64,000 bases of DNA, from contig NZ_LXKN01000009.1 in the NCBI RefSeq assembly GCF_001692325.1, forward strand, positions 1-64,000, read 5' to 3'. Shown here piece by piece: positions 35,609 to 46,710 of this stretch (position 1 is the stretch's first letter; the number at the start of each line of letters is the position of its first letter). This DNA is from Rhizobium sp. AC27/96 (GTDB taxonomy: Bacteria > Pseudomonadota > Alphaproteobacteria > Rhizobiales > Rhizobiaceae). The notes beneath the pieces are model-generated. The model was not told the DNA's origin and searched no databases. It saw only the letters and a program-made list of their open reading frames with translations. The position numbers and the translations under genes were made by a program.

Positions 35609-35643
35609 CTTCCTACCACTACCATGACCGATGCCGTGTTCAT
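35587..35643 (-). CDS. Candidate 18-residue Val/Arg-rich leader peptide
   Basis: A frame of 18 codons (M-N-T-A-S-V-M-V-V-V-G-R-R-M-G-R-M-V) ending inside the loop of the leader hairpin. No Shine-Dalgarno site precedes the ATG, but a TTGACG box at 35674-35679 would place the transcription start close to 35644. The frame may thus be leaderless, as described for the trp leader peptide in Sinorhizobium. Three consecutive Val codons sit just before the first hairpin arm. The peptide is inferred from architecture only. Confidence 0.35.
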   Translation of the reverse strand: MNTASVMVVVGRRMGRMV

Positions 35644-35650
35644 GGCATAA

Positions 35651-35679
35651 GAGCTAACCAGAAAGCCGCATGCCGTCAA
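35651..35679 (-). promoter_or_regulatory. Candidate promoter of the MFS leader
   Basis: TTGACG (35679 to 35674 on minus), 17-bp spacer, TAGCTC (35656 to 35651). The -35 is good and the -10 weak. It would start the leader transcript at about 35644, adjacent to the leader ORF. Confidence 0.3.
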
Positions 35680-35723
35680 TGCGCCTCTTCAGGCGTAATG
35701 GGCACTTTGCGATGCCCTGCCGC

Positions 35724-36485
35724 TCATATGTCGTAGCTATGACCGGCATTGAGCGTGGAGATGAACTGTTTGGTGCGCTCCTGCGCCGGGGCGCCGAAGA
35801 TGCTGCGGGAGGAGCCGGTCTCGACGATGTTGCCCGCTTCGAGAAAGACCACATTATTGGCGATCTTCGAGGCAAGCCGCAGGTCGTGCGTCGCCATCAC
35901 CATGGTCGTGCCCTCATTGGCAAGCTTGCCAAGCACATCGACCACTTCCGCCGCCAGTTCCGGATCGAGCGCCGAGGTCGGTTCGTCGCAGAGGAGCACG
36001 CGCGGCGACGGGGCAAGCGCGCGGGCGATCGCCACGCGTTGCTGCTGGCCACCCGAAAGAGTCGAGGGCCAGGCGTCGATCTTGTGCGCCATGCCAACCT
36101 TGGTCAGAAGCTCGACGGCGCGGGCGCGGGCTTTGTCTTGCGGCCAGCGCAACACCGTCGTCAGGCCTTCCATGACATTGCCGATGGCGGTCTGATGAGG
36201 AAAGAGCTGGAAATTCTGGAAGACCATGCCGGTCTGGCGGCGGATCTTCTGGATGTCCTGCCAGGTAGGCTTCTTGCCGGGCTGGAAGGTGGCCGTCTCG
36301 TCGCCGATGCGGATGGTGCCGGCCGTAGGGATTTCGAGGAGGTTAATGCAGCGCAGAAGCGTGCTCTTGCCGCCGCCCGAGGGTCCGACAAGCGCCGTCA
36401 CCGTGCCTTCGGGAATGACGAGGCTGATATCCTTGAGGATGACGTTGTCGCCGAAGCGTTTTTCGATATGCGACAGCTCGATCAT
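35724..36485 (-). CDS. Polar amino acid ABC transporter ATP-binding protein
   Basis: A 253-residue ATPase of the GlnQ/HisP/TcyN type. It has Walker A G-P-S-G-G-G-K-S-T near residue 35, Q-loop M-V-F-Q-N-F-Q-L-F-P-H, signature L-S-G-G-Q-Q-Q-R-V-A-I-A-R-A-L and Walker [16 protein letters not shown]. The start overlaps the stop of the permease gene by four bases (ATGA), giving translational coupling. It works with the permease and binding protein upstream on the same strand; the binding protein suggests cystine or a similar amino acid. Confidence 0.9.
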   Translation of the reverse strand: MIELSHIEKRFGDNVILKDISLVIPEGTVTALVGPSGGGKSTLLRCINLLEIPTAGTIRIGDETATFQPGKKPTWQDIQKIRRQTGMVFQNFQLFPHQTAIGNVMEGLTTVLRWPQDKARARAVELLTKVGMAHKIDAWPSTLSGGQQQRVAIARALAPSPRVLLCDEPTSALDPELAAEVVDVLGKLANEGTTMVMATHDLRLASKIANNVVFLEAGNIVETGSSRSIFGAPAQERTKQFISTLNAGHSYDI

Positions 36486-37162
36486 GCCTGTGCCTCCAGC
36501 GTGCCGCCGGAGCGGGCGAAACGGCGTTCGAGGTAACCCTGCAGCGTCGAGAGGAAGGTGCTGAGCACGAGATAGATGATGGCCGCCTCGATATAGAGGA
36601 TCAGCGGCTCATAGGTGGTCGCGACGATGCGTTGCGCGGCCTGGAACAGCTCCGGCACGGTGATGGCGGCGGCAAGCGAGGTGTCCTTGACCAGCGAGAT
36701 GAAGGTGTTGGACAGCGGCGGCACGGCAACGCGCGCTGCCTGCGGCAGGATGGTGCGGCTCATCGCCTGGCGCCAGTTCATGCCGATGGAATAGGCCGCT
36801 TCCCACTGGCCCTTGGGCACCGAGGAGATGACGGCACGGATGATTTCCGACGAGTAGGCGCCGACATTCAGCGTGAAGCCGATGACGGCGGCCGGAAAGG
36901 CATCGAGCAGGATGCCGAGGCTCGGCAGGCCGTAGAAGATGACGAAGAGCTGCACCAGAAGCGGCGTGCCGCGGATCACCCAGACATAGAAACGTGCGAC
37001 GGCGACGAGCGGCCGCGGCCCAAACAGCCTGACGACGGCGGTGACGAGGCCGAGCAAGAGGCCGAGAACGAAGGTGATCAGGGTGAGCGGGATGGTGAAG
37101 ACGAGCCCTGCCCAAAGCAGCGTGCCCAAAGACTCCCACATCAATTGCAACCAATGCTCCAC
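36482..37162 (-). CDS. Polar amino acid ABC transporter permease
   Basis: A 226-residue HisM/TcyL-type permease with about five hydrophobic segments. R-G-T-P-L-L-V-Q-L-F-V-I-F-Y-G near residue 63 and the coupling-helix region G-A-Y-S-S-E-I-I-R-A-V-I-S-S-V-P-K-G-Q-W-E-A-A are the family signatures. A-L-L/L-V-K-D-T-S-L-A-A-A-I-T-V-P-E-L-F is also typical. A single permease acting as a homodimer is usual for this group. It is separated from the upstream binding-protein gene by 86 bp holding a stable hairpin, and overlaps the ATPase gene downstream. Confidence 0.9.
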   Translation of the reverse strand: MEHWLQLMWESLGTLLWAGLVFTIPLTLITFVLGLLLGLVTAVVRLFGPRPLVAVARFYVWVIRGTPLLVQLFVIFYGLPSLGILLDAFPAAVIGFTLNVGAYSSEIIRAVISSVPKGQWEAAYSIGMNWRQAMSRTILPQAARVAVPPLSNTFISLVKDTSLAAAITVPELFQAAQRIVATTYEPLILYIEAAIIYLVLSTFLSTLQGYLERRFARSGGTLEAQA

Positions 37163-37187
37163 GCAGAAGCGCCCTTTCCATAAGAGA

Positions 37188-37215
37188 ATGCGTCCGGAGA
37201 TGTCCCCGGACGCAT
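37188..37215 (-). promoter_or_regulatory. Intercistronic hairpin between binding protein and permease
   Basis: A 10-bp perfect stem, ATGCGTCCGG / CCGGACGCAT, with an 8-base loop. In the transcribed (minus) direction no T-run follows, so partial termination or 3'-end protection of the binding-protein mRNA is more likely than a full stop. Confidence 0.55.
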
Positions 37216-37248
37216 CTTTTTCACAATTTCACGGCTCTGCCTATTCCC

Positions 37249-38022
37249 TTACTTCGAAACGTCCTGTCCGAAGTATTTCTTGGAGATCTTTTCATAGGTG
37301 CCGTCGGCCTTGATATCGGCCAGCGCCTTGTTGATGGCGGCCTGCAGTTCCGGCTCGCCCTTGCGGATGATGGCGCCGGAATAATCGGCATTGGCCTGCT
37401 GGGCGACGATCTTCACCGGCGCGTCGGGCTTGTGCTTCTTGAAGTCGAGGAAGGAGAGGCTGTCGTTGATCGTGGCATCGGCGCGGCCGGTCAGAACGAG
37501 CTGGATCGACTGGTCAAAGCCATCGGTGCCGACGAGTTCGGCGCCGGACTGGGTGGCGAGCTTGCCGAAGTTGCTGGTCAGCGACTGTGCGGCCTTCTTG
37601 CCCTTCAGATCGGGGAAATCCTTGATGTCGGTGTTGCTGTCCTTGACGATCAGCACGGCCTTGGAAGCGATGTAGGGATCGGAGAAATCATACTTCTGCT
37701 TGCGGGCATCGGTGATGCCGACTTCGTTGATGACGGTGTCGTAGCGGTTGGCATCGAGGCCGGCGATCAGGCCGTCCCACTTGCCTTCCAGGAACTGCGC
37801 CTTGACGCCGAGCTTGGAAGCGATGGCTTCGGCGATCTCGATATCGAAGCCGGTGAGCTTGCCGCTCTCGTCATGAAAGGTGAATGGCGCATAGGTGCCT
37901 TCCGTGCCGACCTTCAGCACACCGGCGGCCTGGATCGCCTTGAGGTTGTCGCCGGCATGGGCGGGCACGAGGAGCGCTGCCTGTACGAGGGCGGCAGCGG
38001 CAACAGTCTTCAACCAGTTCAT
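37249..38022 (-). CDS. Amino acid (cystine-type) ABC transporter binding protein
   Basis: A 257-residue secreted family-3 binding protein with a signal peptide of about 23 residues ending V-P-A-H-A. L-K-V-G-T-E-G-T-Y-A-P-F-T-F-H-D, L-T-G-F-D-I-E-I-A-E-A-I-A, K-W-D-G-L-I-A-G-L-D-A-N-R-Y-D and S-D-P-Y-I closely follow the pattern of E. coli TcyJ (FliY), the cystine/diaminopimelate binding protein. ATG 38022 follows GGAAG; the open frame to 38109 adds 29 basic residues before the signal peptide and is rejected. It heads the three-gene transporter operon on the minus strand. Cystine is the best ligand guess. Confidence 0.88.
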   Translation of the reverse strand: MNWLKTVAAAALVQAALLVPAHAGDNLKAIQAAGVLKVGTEGTYAPFTFHDESGKLTGFDIEIAEAIASKLGVKAQFLEGKWDGLIAGLDANRYDTVINEVGITDARKQKYDFSDPYIASKAVLIVKDSNTDIKDFPDLKGKKAAQSLTSNFGKLATQSGAELVGTDGFDQSIQLVLTGRADATINDSLSFLDFKKHKPDAPVKIVAQQANADYSGAIIRKGEPELQAAINKALADIKADGTYEKISKKYFGQDVSK

Positions 38023-38252
38023 CGTTTTCTTCCGTTTCTGGAGAGCGGTTTCAATCAATGTGGCATACATCGCAGAAAAATTGCATCGCGGAAGCGTAGA
38101 AAACTGCAAGATAAAAGGGCAATTGCGAATATTTTTCTCAAAGGGATGGGGGTGGTGATTTCTGGGCGAGGCAAGGCAACGTTTTTAGGCGTTTGCTTTG
38201 ACATACTCGCGCATTGCCGGTGCCTTCGGTCAGAGCCTGCCTCCCTCGCTCT

Positions 38253-39146
38253 TCAAGGGCGAAACTTCAACGTCTCCACCAACAGCGTGAAGGCGGGTGA
38301 GGGATGCCGCCTTGAAGGATAGTAGAGGTGATATCCGGTAAACGGCTGAGACCATTCATCCAGAACCTGGATAAGGCGGCCGTCGTCCAGATATTCCCTG
38401 ACGACGTCTTCATGGACATAGGCAAGGCCGTAACCGTCTAGCGCAGCATTTATCAATTGCGGCACGCCATTGAACGCCACTTGTCCATCAACCCTCACAC
38501 GCAGCTCGTGCCCGTCACGTTCAAATTCCCACGCATAAAATCCGCCATAGCTTGGAAGCCGAATGTTGATGCAGGGGTAAGCTGTTAGCTCCTGCGGCAT
38601 GGTCGGGATGGGCATATGGTCGAAGCATGACGGGGCGGCCACGACAATCATCCGAGCCATCGGTCCGATGCGGATGGCGATCATGTCTTTTTCGACCTGA
38701 TCGCCAAGCCTAACTCCTGCGTCAAAGCGCTCCGCGACGATATCCGTCAGTGCAGATTCCGCGTTGAGCTCGACCTTGATATCCGGATAATCGACCAGAA
38801 ACTTGGATAGCTTAGGCCACAGAAGCGTATCGATGGCGTGCTGCCCGGCCGTAATCCTGAAATTGCCGGCCGGCTTCTCCCTGAACTCGCTCAACGCCGA
38901 TAGTTGGGCTTCGATGTTGCCGAATGCCGGGCTGAGCGTCGAGAGCAATTGTTCGCCTGCAATCGTTGGCGCAAGACTGCGGGTTGTTCGTGTCAACAGG
39001 CGAACGCCCAGCCGCTCTTCGAGCCTGCGAATGATGAGGCTGAGCGAGGATTGCGATGTGCCGAGACGAGCGGCGGCCTTGGTGAAGCTTTTTTCCTCTG
39101 CAACCGCGAGGAATGCCATGAGGTCTCCAAGGTCTTCGCGTCGCAT
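38253..39146 (-). CDS. LysR family transcriptional regulator
   Basis: A 297-residue LysR regulator. The N-terminal winged helix-turn-helix (residues 5-65) has D-L-M-A-F-L-A-V-A-E-E-K-S-F-T-K-A-A-A-R-L-G-T-S-Q-S-S-L-S and a linker helix. The rest forms the two-lobe effector domain, with F-D-A-G-V-R-L-G-D and G-L-A-Y-V-H-E-D-V-V. It is divergent from the cupin operon with 109 bp between, the usual layout for a LysR protein controlling its neighbour. The gap includes ATAT-N12-ATAT near 39157, a possible binding half-site pair. The inducer is unknown. Confidence 0.9.
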   Translation of the reverse strand: MRREDLGDLMAFLAVAEEKSFTKAAARLGTSQSSLSLIIRRLEERLGVRLLTRTTRSLAPTIAGEQLLSTLSPAFGNIEAQLSALSEFREKPAGNFRITAGQHAIDTLLWPKLSKFLVDYPDIKVELNAESALTDIVAERFDAGVRLGDQVEKDMIAIRIGPMARMIVVAAPSCFDHMPIPTMPQELTAYPCINIRLPSYGGFYAWEFERDGHELRVRVDGQVAFNGVPQLINAALDGYGLAYVHEDVVREYLDDGRLIQVLDEWSQPFTGYHLYYPSRRHPSPAFTLLVETLKFRP

Positions 39147-39255
39147 TTATTGATCTCCGATATAAGTCCAATCTCATATTAGCGCCTAATCGAAACAAAT
39201 GGCAGGGTTTATGTTCTCCGGGAGGCGACACTTCTCGTCGTGACAGGAGAGTTTC

Positions 39256-39654
39256 ATGGACATCAAGCGTATCGGGTCGCAGTCCTCAGCGAGGGGGCCG
39301 GCCGACTGGTTCACCGGTTCGGTTCGCATTGACATGCTGGCATCGGCGCCGCTGCCGGCAAGAGTATCGGCTGCCAGTGTGACGTTCGAGCCGGGTGCCC
39401 GAACGGCGTGGCACACACATCCGCTCGGGCAAACGCTGGTGGTCCTGTCGGGATCCGGGCTCGTCCAACGAGAAGGTGGCGACATACAGGAAATCCGGGC
39501 CGGGGACGTCGTCTGGTTCTCACCCGGGGAGAAGCACTGGCATGGGGCATCTCCGACGATGGCCATGACCCATATAGCCATTCAGGAGTCTCTGGACGGT
39601 CGTGCCGTGGACTGGATGGAGCATGTTACGGACCGGCAATATGCGGAGCGCTAG
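39256..39654 (+). CDS. Cupin-domain protein
   Basis: A 132-residue single-domain cupin. [22 protein letters not shown] (residues 48-70) is cupin motif 1 with two His and a Gln in the Glu position. [18 protein letters not shown] (~82-100) is motif 2 with the third His. AGGAGAG lies before ATG 39256. It is the first gene of a plus-strand operon divergent from LysR. Similar small cupins often sit beside carboxymuconolactone-type or quinone-metabolism genes. The exact reaction is unknown. Confidence 0.85.
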   Translation: MDIKRIGSQSSARGPADWFTGSVRIDMLASAPLPARVSAASVTFEPGARTAWHTHPLGQTLVVLSGSGLVQREGGDIQEIRAGDVVWFSPGEKHWHGASPTMAMTHIAIQESLDGRAVDWMEHVTDRQYAER

Positions 39655-40029
39655 ACATGGCATGGTCAGAGGACGAACTGAAACGCATTGCAGCATCTGA
39701 CGACCTTCACATCTCCCCATTTCGAGAGGATGGTGTGACCTATGGCACGCCGACATGGATCTGGTCGGTTGCTGTCGACGGCGCGCTGTTCGTACGCGCC
39801 TATAACGGCCAAGCCTCGCGTTGGTATCAAGCCGCATTGAAGCAGAAAGCCGGTCGGATCACTGCGGCAGGGATGACAGCCAGCGTCAACTTCGAAACCG
39901 TTGCCGATGGCGCGATCAGCGACCGCATCGATGATGCCTACCGGGCGAAATACACCGGGAACCGTTACCTCGGGTCGATGATCAGCTCGCGGGCGCGGGC
40001 CGCGACCATACGCATTGAAGGGAGCAATC

Positions 40030-41282
<1,253 letters not shown>

Positions 41283-41401
41283 CGGATGAAATAGCCGATG
41301 TCGGCCGCTGGAGCGCTTGATAGTGTCCAACCGCGGCTGGTAGCGACATCGCCAACACTTACCGAAACGCTGGCGAGTTCAGCAACCGTCCGCGTTTGAC
41401 C

Positions 41402-42274
41402 TCAAGCCGCGGCCGTACGCCTTTTCATCCGCTCGCTCACGATGATGATCAACCCGGCGCTCAGGATCAAGATAGCACCGATGAAGGTGTTGGCGCCGGG
41501 GATGTCGCCCCAGATGAGGTAGCCGAGCAGGAAGGCCCAGACCAGCGAGGTGTATTCGAACGGCGCCAGCACCGAAACGGGTGCCTGGCGCATGCCCTCG
41601 AATAGCGCCAGTTGGCCGGCGCCGGCGATGATGCCGGTTGCGGCGAGCAGGACGACCTGGAAAAGCGTCGGCGTCTGCCAGTGGGCAATCGCCATGCCGG
41701 CGGTCAGGATGATAAACATGATGTTGGAGACGGCCATCTGGATGTGGCTCTTCTCATGCAGCGCCGTCTTGCGCAGCAGCACCATGCCGGTTGCCCAGAG
41801 AACGGCGGCCTGCAGCGCCAGATAGACCGGCCAGGAGATCGACAGCCCCACCGGATTGGAGGCGATCACCACGCCGCAGAAGCCGACACCGACCGCCATC
41901 CAGCGTGTGAAGGTGACCTTTTCGCGTAGCACGATGGTCGCCAAAATGGTGCCGACGATCGGCGCAGCATAGTAAAGCGTCGTCACCTCTGCGAGCTGCA
42001 GATAGGAGGCGGCCGAATAATAGGAAATCCAGGCGACCAGGATGATAATGCTGCGCACGATCATCGGCTTGATGATCGGCGAGCGCACCACCTTCTGAAC
42101 CAGCGACGGCCCTTCGAAGACGAAGCAGCCGGCAAGAATGGTGCAGCTTCGGATGAACAGCACCTGCCAGACGGGGATGGAGGCGACGAGCAGCTTCACC
42201 GCCGAATCATGGGCAGTGAACAGCATGTAGGCAAACACCGTAAGCAGGATGCCATAGCTGATGGGGTTTTTCAC
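41402..42274 (-). CDS. EamA/DMT family transporter
   Basis: A 290-residue drug/metabolite transporter with ten hydrophobic segments arranged as two five-helix EamA repeats. The first-repeat end Y-S-A-A-S-Y-L-Q-L-A-E-V-T-T-L-Y-Y-A-A-P-I and the second-repeat F-E-G-M-R-Q-A-P-V-S-V-L-A-P-F-E-Y-T-S-L-V-W-A are typical. The first codon of this frame is a GTG. The C terminus is basic (M-K-R-R-T). It is convergent with the aldo-keto reductase and stands alone on its strand. Members export amino acids, metabolites or drugs; the substrate is not known. Confidence 0.88.
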   Translation of the reverse strand: MKNPISYGILLTVFAYMLFTAHDSAVKLLVASIPVWQVLFIRSCTILAGCFVFEGPSLVQKVVRSPIIKPMIVRSIIILVAWISYYSAASYLQLAEVTTLYYAAPIVGTILATIVLREKVTFTRWMAVGVGFCGVVIASNPVGLSISWPVYLALQAAVLWATGMVLLRKTALHEKSHIQMAVSNIMFIILTAGMAIAHWQTPTLFQVVLLAATGIIAGAGQLALFEGMRQAPVSVLAPFEYTSLVWAFLLGYLIWGDIPGANTFIGAILILSAGLIIIVSERMKRRTAAA

Positions 42275-42542
42275 GGAAGCACCAAAGGGATGGCCGGCAA
42301 CAAGATTGTCGACTCGGGCCGACTGAAGAATCTTTCAGGCCTCAACGGATAGGAGCCTGCTTTTTCGCCGTCAATAGGACATTTTGCCAATGCCGTGCAC
42401 ATATGAATGATTTATTCGAGGTTGTGGCGTCTTTGCCTCCGCTTTAACAGAGGGAGACGAAATGTGACTGTGTCGGCTGTTTTCAATCATTGCGATTTCA
42501 ATCGATTTAAATAGACTGCGGCACCGATCCGGAGGGTTTTTT

Positions 42543-43742
42543 ATGGATAATATGACGAGATCGGAGGGTCTTGAGGCGCGCAGGAGCGGATTCTTCACGA
42601 AATCGCGCGCGGCCGTCTCCCTGCTGTTCTTGATGAACGGCTTCATGGTCGGCTGCTGGGCACCGAAGATTCCGGAGTTCGCCGAGCGGCTGCACCTCAC
42701 GAAATTCGAACTCGGCCTGATGATCCTCGTCTTCGGCGTTGGCTCGCTTGTGATGATGCCGCTTGCCGGCGCCCAGATCGCCGTGCGCGGTTCAAGGGTC
42801 GTCGTCAGGGCTTTCGGTGTGCTGCTGCTGCCGATGATTCTGGCACTGACGCTGGCCCCGAACGTGTGGACGGCCGCCATTGCGCTCTTCCTGTTCGGCG
42901 GCTTCATCGGCGCCATGGACGTGGCGATGAATGCCAATGCCGTCTCGGCCGAAAAATCCATGCGCCGGGCGATCATGTCGTCCTGCCACGCCTTCTGGAG
43001 CCTTGGCGGTTTGCTGGGGTCGGCGATCGGTGGCTTTCTGATCTCGCGCTGGGGCGTTCTTGGCCATGCCGAAGTGTCCACCGTGCTGGCGATCCTGTTC
43101 CTGGTCGTTGCCTGGCCGATGGTGCTCGGCGATCAGCCGCATCCCGACGAGGCAAAGCCGAAGGCGCGGCTGCCGATGATCCCGCTGCCCTGGCTGCTCG
43201 GCATGGTCGCACTGTTCTGCATGGTGCCGGAGGGGGCGGTGCTCGACTGGAGCGCGCTTTATCTCAGCCAGGAAAAGGGGGCATCGGTCATTCTCTCGGG
43301 GTTCGGCTTTGCCGCCTTCTCCGCCACCATGGCGACCATGCGCTTTGCCGGCGATTTCGTGCGCGATTGGCTCGGCGCCATCAGGACGCTGCGTGTCTGC
43401 ACCGTCTTTGCCATCATCGGCATGCTGACCGCTGCATTGGCGCCCAACGCGGAGATTGCGATTCTCGGCTTCGCGCTCTGTGGCATCGGCATTTCCAACA
43501 TGGTGCCGATCGCCTTTTCCGCGGCCGGCAACATTCCGGGCCTGCAGCCCGGCATCGGCATCTCCGTCGTCACCACGCTCGGCTATTCCGGCATGCTGGT
43601 CGCGCCGTCCGCCATTGGCTTTGCCGCCGAGCATATCGGCTTCTCGCCGGTGCTGATGGCGCTGCCGGTGTTGCTGCTCGTCGTGCTGGCCTTCTCGTCG
43701 CTGGCGCGCTACGCTGACGGCATCGGCGAGAGCAGGCATTAA
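42543..43742 (+). CDS. MFS transporter
   Basis: A 399-residue major facilitator with twelve hydrophobic segments. The early L-L-F-L-M-N-G-F-M-V-G-C-W-A-P-K-I-P-E-F-A and G-A-M-D-V-A-M-N-A-N-A-V patterns match the group of rhizobial MFS proteins related to fucose/sugar-type permeases of unknown substrate. V-R-G-S-R-V-V-V-R-A occupies the loop 2-3 position. About 270 bp upstream, between it and the divergent EamA gene, hold no recognisable gene or boxes. Import or export cannot be told from sequence. Confidence 0.85.
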   Translation: MDNMTRSEGLEARRSGFFTKSRAAVSLLFLMNGFMVGCWAPKIPEFAERLHLTKFELGLMILVFGVGSLVMMPLAGAQIAVRGSRVVVRAFGVLLLPMILALTLAPNVWTAAIALFLFGGFIGAMDVAMNANAVSAEKSMRRAIMSSCHAFWSLGGLLGSAIGGFLISRWGVLGHAEVSTVLAILFLVVAWPMVLGDQPHPDEAKPKARLPMIPLPWLLGMVALFCMVPEGAVLDWSALYLSQEKGASVILSGFGFAAFSATMATMRFAGDFVRDWLGAIRTLRVCTVFAIIGMLTAALAPNAEIAILGFALCGIGISNMVPIAFSAAGNIPGLQPGIGISVVTTLGYSGMLVAPSAIGFAAEHIGFSPVLMALPVLLLVVLAFSSLARYADGIGESRH

Positions 43743-43869
43743 TTTCGTCGCTTTTGCTCGGTAGGGGCTTGGCTCAGCCCGATCAAAAGAGATACCTGGA
43801 GCGGTTGACAACGACCGCTTCGTGATCCACCTGAAAGGCACCTGTTTCAAAGGTCTGCGAGAGCTTTCC

Positions 43870-45123
<1,254 letters not shown>

Positions 45124-45204
45124 TCCTCCGCTAAAGCGAGAAGATCTGTTTGTTTTCACGCCATTCCGGACGGAAAACCGCCGCACACTTTTCCGGGAAA
45201 AACG

Positions 45205-45846
45205 CTACATATTGCTCGTCAGCAGCTTGATGCCGGCGAAGCAGTAGAAGCCGGCCATGGCGCCTTCGATCCAGCGCCGTGCGCTGCGATAGATCTTCAG
45301 CGCATGCGGCGTCGAAAACAGCACCGCATACCCCATGAACGCCAGGAAGCCGGTCGCGCAGCAGATGACGACGATCAGCACCGCCACGGAGGCGGGCGCG
45401 CCCTGCGGCATGCCGAGCGCGATAATGGCGAGCCATGCGAAGATCGCCTTCGGGTTGGTGACGTGGATGCCGTAGCCGCGCAGGACCAGTGACTTGAAGG
45501 TCGGTACCCTTGTTTCGGCGGTGGTCGTCATCACATCGCCATGCGCCCGTACGGCGCGAAATGCCTTGTAGGCGAGATAGAGCAGATAGAGCCCGCCGAA
45601 GATCTTCAGAACTTCCAGCGCCATCGCGTAGGTCTGCAGCAGCGTGGCAAGGCCGGCGGCGGCGGCAATCGCCCACGTCAGCGATCCCCCGAAAATGCCG
45701 AGCGAAATGGTCATGCCCGCCTTGCGGCCATGGGTCATCGATGTGCCGATGATCGCCATGATGGCAGGGCCGGGACTAACGACGGCGATGATATAGGCAA
45801 TATAGGCCGGCATGATCTGCGGCAGGTAGGCAAGCGTCTCGCGCAT
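45205..45846 (-). CDS. LysE family amino-acid exporter
   Basis: A 213-residue membrane protein with six hydrophobic segments of the LysE/RhtB family. V-S-P-G-P-A-I-M-A-I-I-G-T-S-M-T-H-G-R-K-A-G near residue 22 is the diagnostic motif, and N-P-K-A-I-F-A-W-L near 130 is the second. ATG 45846 follows GGGAA; an ATG twelve codons earlier adds a hydrophilic tail. It is convergent with ispG, with about 80 bp between. Members export lysine, arginine, threonine or homoserine derivatives; the substrate is not determined. Confidence 0.88.
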   Translation of the reverse strand: MRETLAYLPQIMPAYIAYIIAVVSPGPAIMAIIGTSMTHGRKAGMTISLGIFGGSLTWAIAAAAGLATLLQTYAMALEVLKIFGGLYLLYLAYKAFRAVRAHGDVMTTTAETRVPTFKSLVLRGYGIHVTNPKAIFAWLAIIALGMPQGAPASVAVLIVVICCATGFLAFMGYAVLFSTPHALKIYRSARRWIEGAMAGFYCFAGIKLLTSNM

Positions 45847-46005
45847 GGAGAAATTCCCGGGGGCGTCGGCCGGCGCGGACAATTCCGCGCCTACGGACCA
45901 ATTCGGTATCGGAATTTGTCACAAAACCGAGGGGAAATCACGCGGGCAACGCATGGATTCTTGTTATGGTGACATTCCCTGGCGGAATGGATCGAAGGCG
46001 CGTCG

Positions 46006-46611
46006 CTATTCCGGTCGGCCCACGTCTTCTGCTTCCATAAGCTGCCGGACGATCGGCTCCAATATGGCCTGTAGTTCCGGGGATGCTTCCGCGTTCAAGG
46101 CGGTGAGGCCGATCATCTGCCGCATCATCTGCACCCCGGCCACCAGCGATAGCAGCAGCGCCGCGCGCTGTGGCGTTGCCTTGCCGGATAGCGCCATCGT
46201 GACATTGCGCTGATGGTGCTTTTCGATCACGTCGCGAGCAATCCGAATGGCGGCATCGCTGGATGCCGAGCGCAGCATGATCAGGAAGCCGTCGAGCGCC
46301 GTCGCGTCCGGGGCCGTTACCTCCAGCAACATCCTGGCGACCAGCCGCGCCCTGTCGGGGGAGCTGAGATTGCCGCTCGTGGCGATGATTGGATTTTCAT
46401 TCGCCCGCTCGAGAACCTCGGCAAACAGCGCCTCCTTCGAGCCGAAGTAGCGGTTGATCAGCATGGCGGTGACGCCTGCCCCTTCGGCGATCTCGCGGAC
46501 GCCGGCTCCTTCGTAGCCCGACCTGATGAAGGCGAGCCGCGCCGATTCGAGGATGGCGGTGCGGGTTGCGGCCGCGTTGCGTGGGCGAGGATTGGGCTCT
46601 GATCTATCCAT
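46006..46611 (-). CDS. TetR family repressor
   Basis: A 201-residue TetR regulator. Helix-turn-helix residues ~18-62 read T-R-T-A-I-L-E-S-A-R-L-A-F-I-R-S-G-Y-E-G-A-G-V-R-E-I-A-E-G-A-G-V-T, then I-N-R-Y-F-G-S-K-E-A-L-F-A-E-V-L. The C-terminal helical domain is the ligand pocket. ATG 46611 has GGAAA five bases upstream; a GTG directly before it is less likely. It is divergent from an NAD-dependent reductase, and an 18-bp palindrome lies in the 99-bp gap. Autoregulation and control of the reductase are the natural inference. Confidence 0.9.
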   Translation of the reverse strand: MDRSEPNPRPRNAAATRTAILESARLAFIRSGYEGAGVREIAEGAGVTAMLINRYFGSKEALFAEVLERANENPIIATSGNLSSPDRARLVARMLLEVTAPDATALDGFLIMLRSASSDAAIRIARDVIEKHHQRNVTMALSGKATPQRAALLLSLVAGVQMMRQMIGLTALNAEASPELQAILEPIVRQLMEAEDVGRPE

Positions 46612-46654
46612 CACATTTCCAAATATACAGTTGTAGACTTATGTTGTTTCTCAA

Positions 46655-46672
46655 TGTATACGCCTGTATACA
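46655..46672. promoter_or_regulatory. TetR-type operator palindrome
   Basis: TGTATAC-GCCT-GTATACA, a perfect 7-bp inverted repeat with four-base spacer, centred between the divergent TetR and reductase genes. A weaker related site, TACAGTTGTA (about 46626-46635), lies nearer the TetR start. Confidence 0.7.
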
Positions 46673-46710
46673 AACGGTCAATGAAATGCCTTTAAGGCTC
46701 TGGAGATCAG

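Noticed and set aside
35532..35643. Known riboswitch class (guanidine, FMN, fluoride, ZTP, SAM-II) before the MFS gene
   Set aside because: None of the conserved cores I know could be matched to the leader; the ORF-hairpin-terminator order fits attenuation better.
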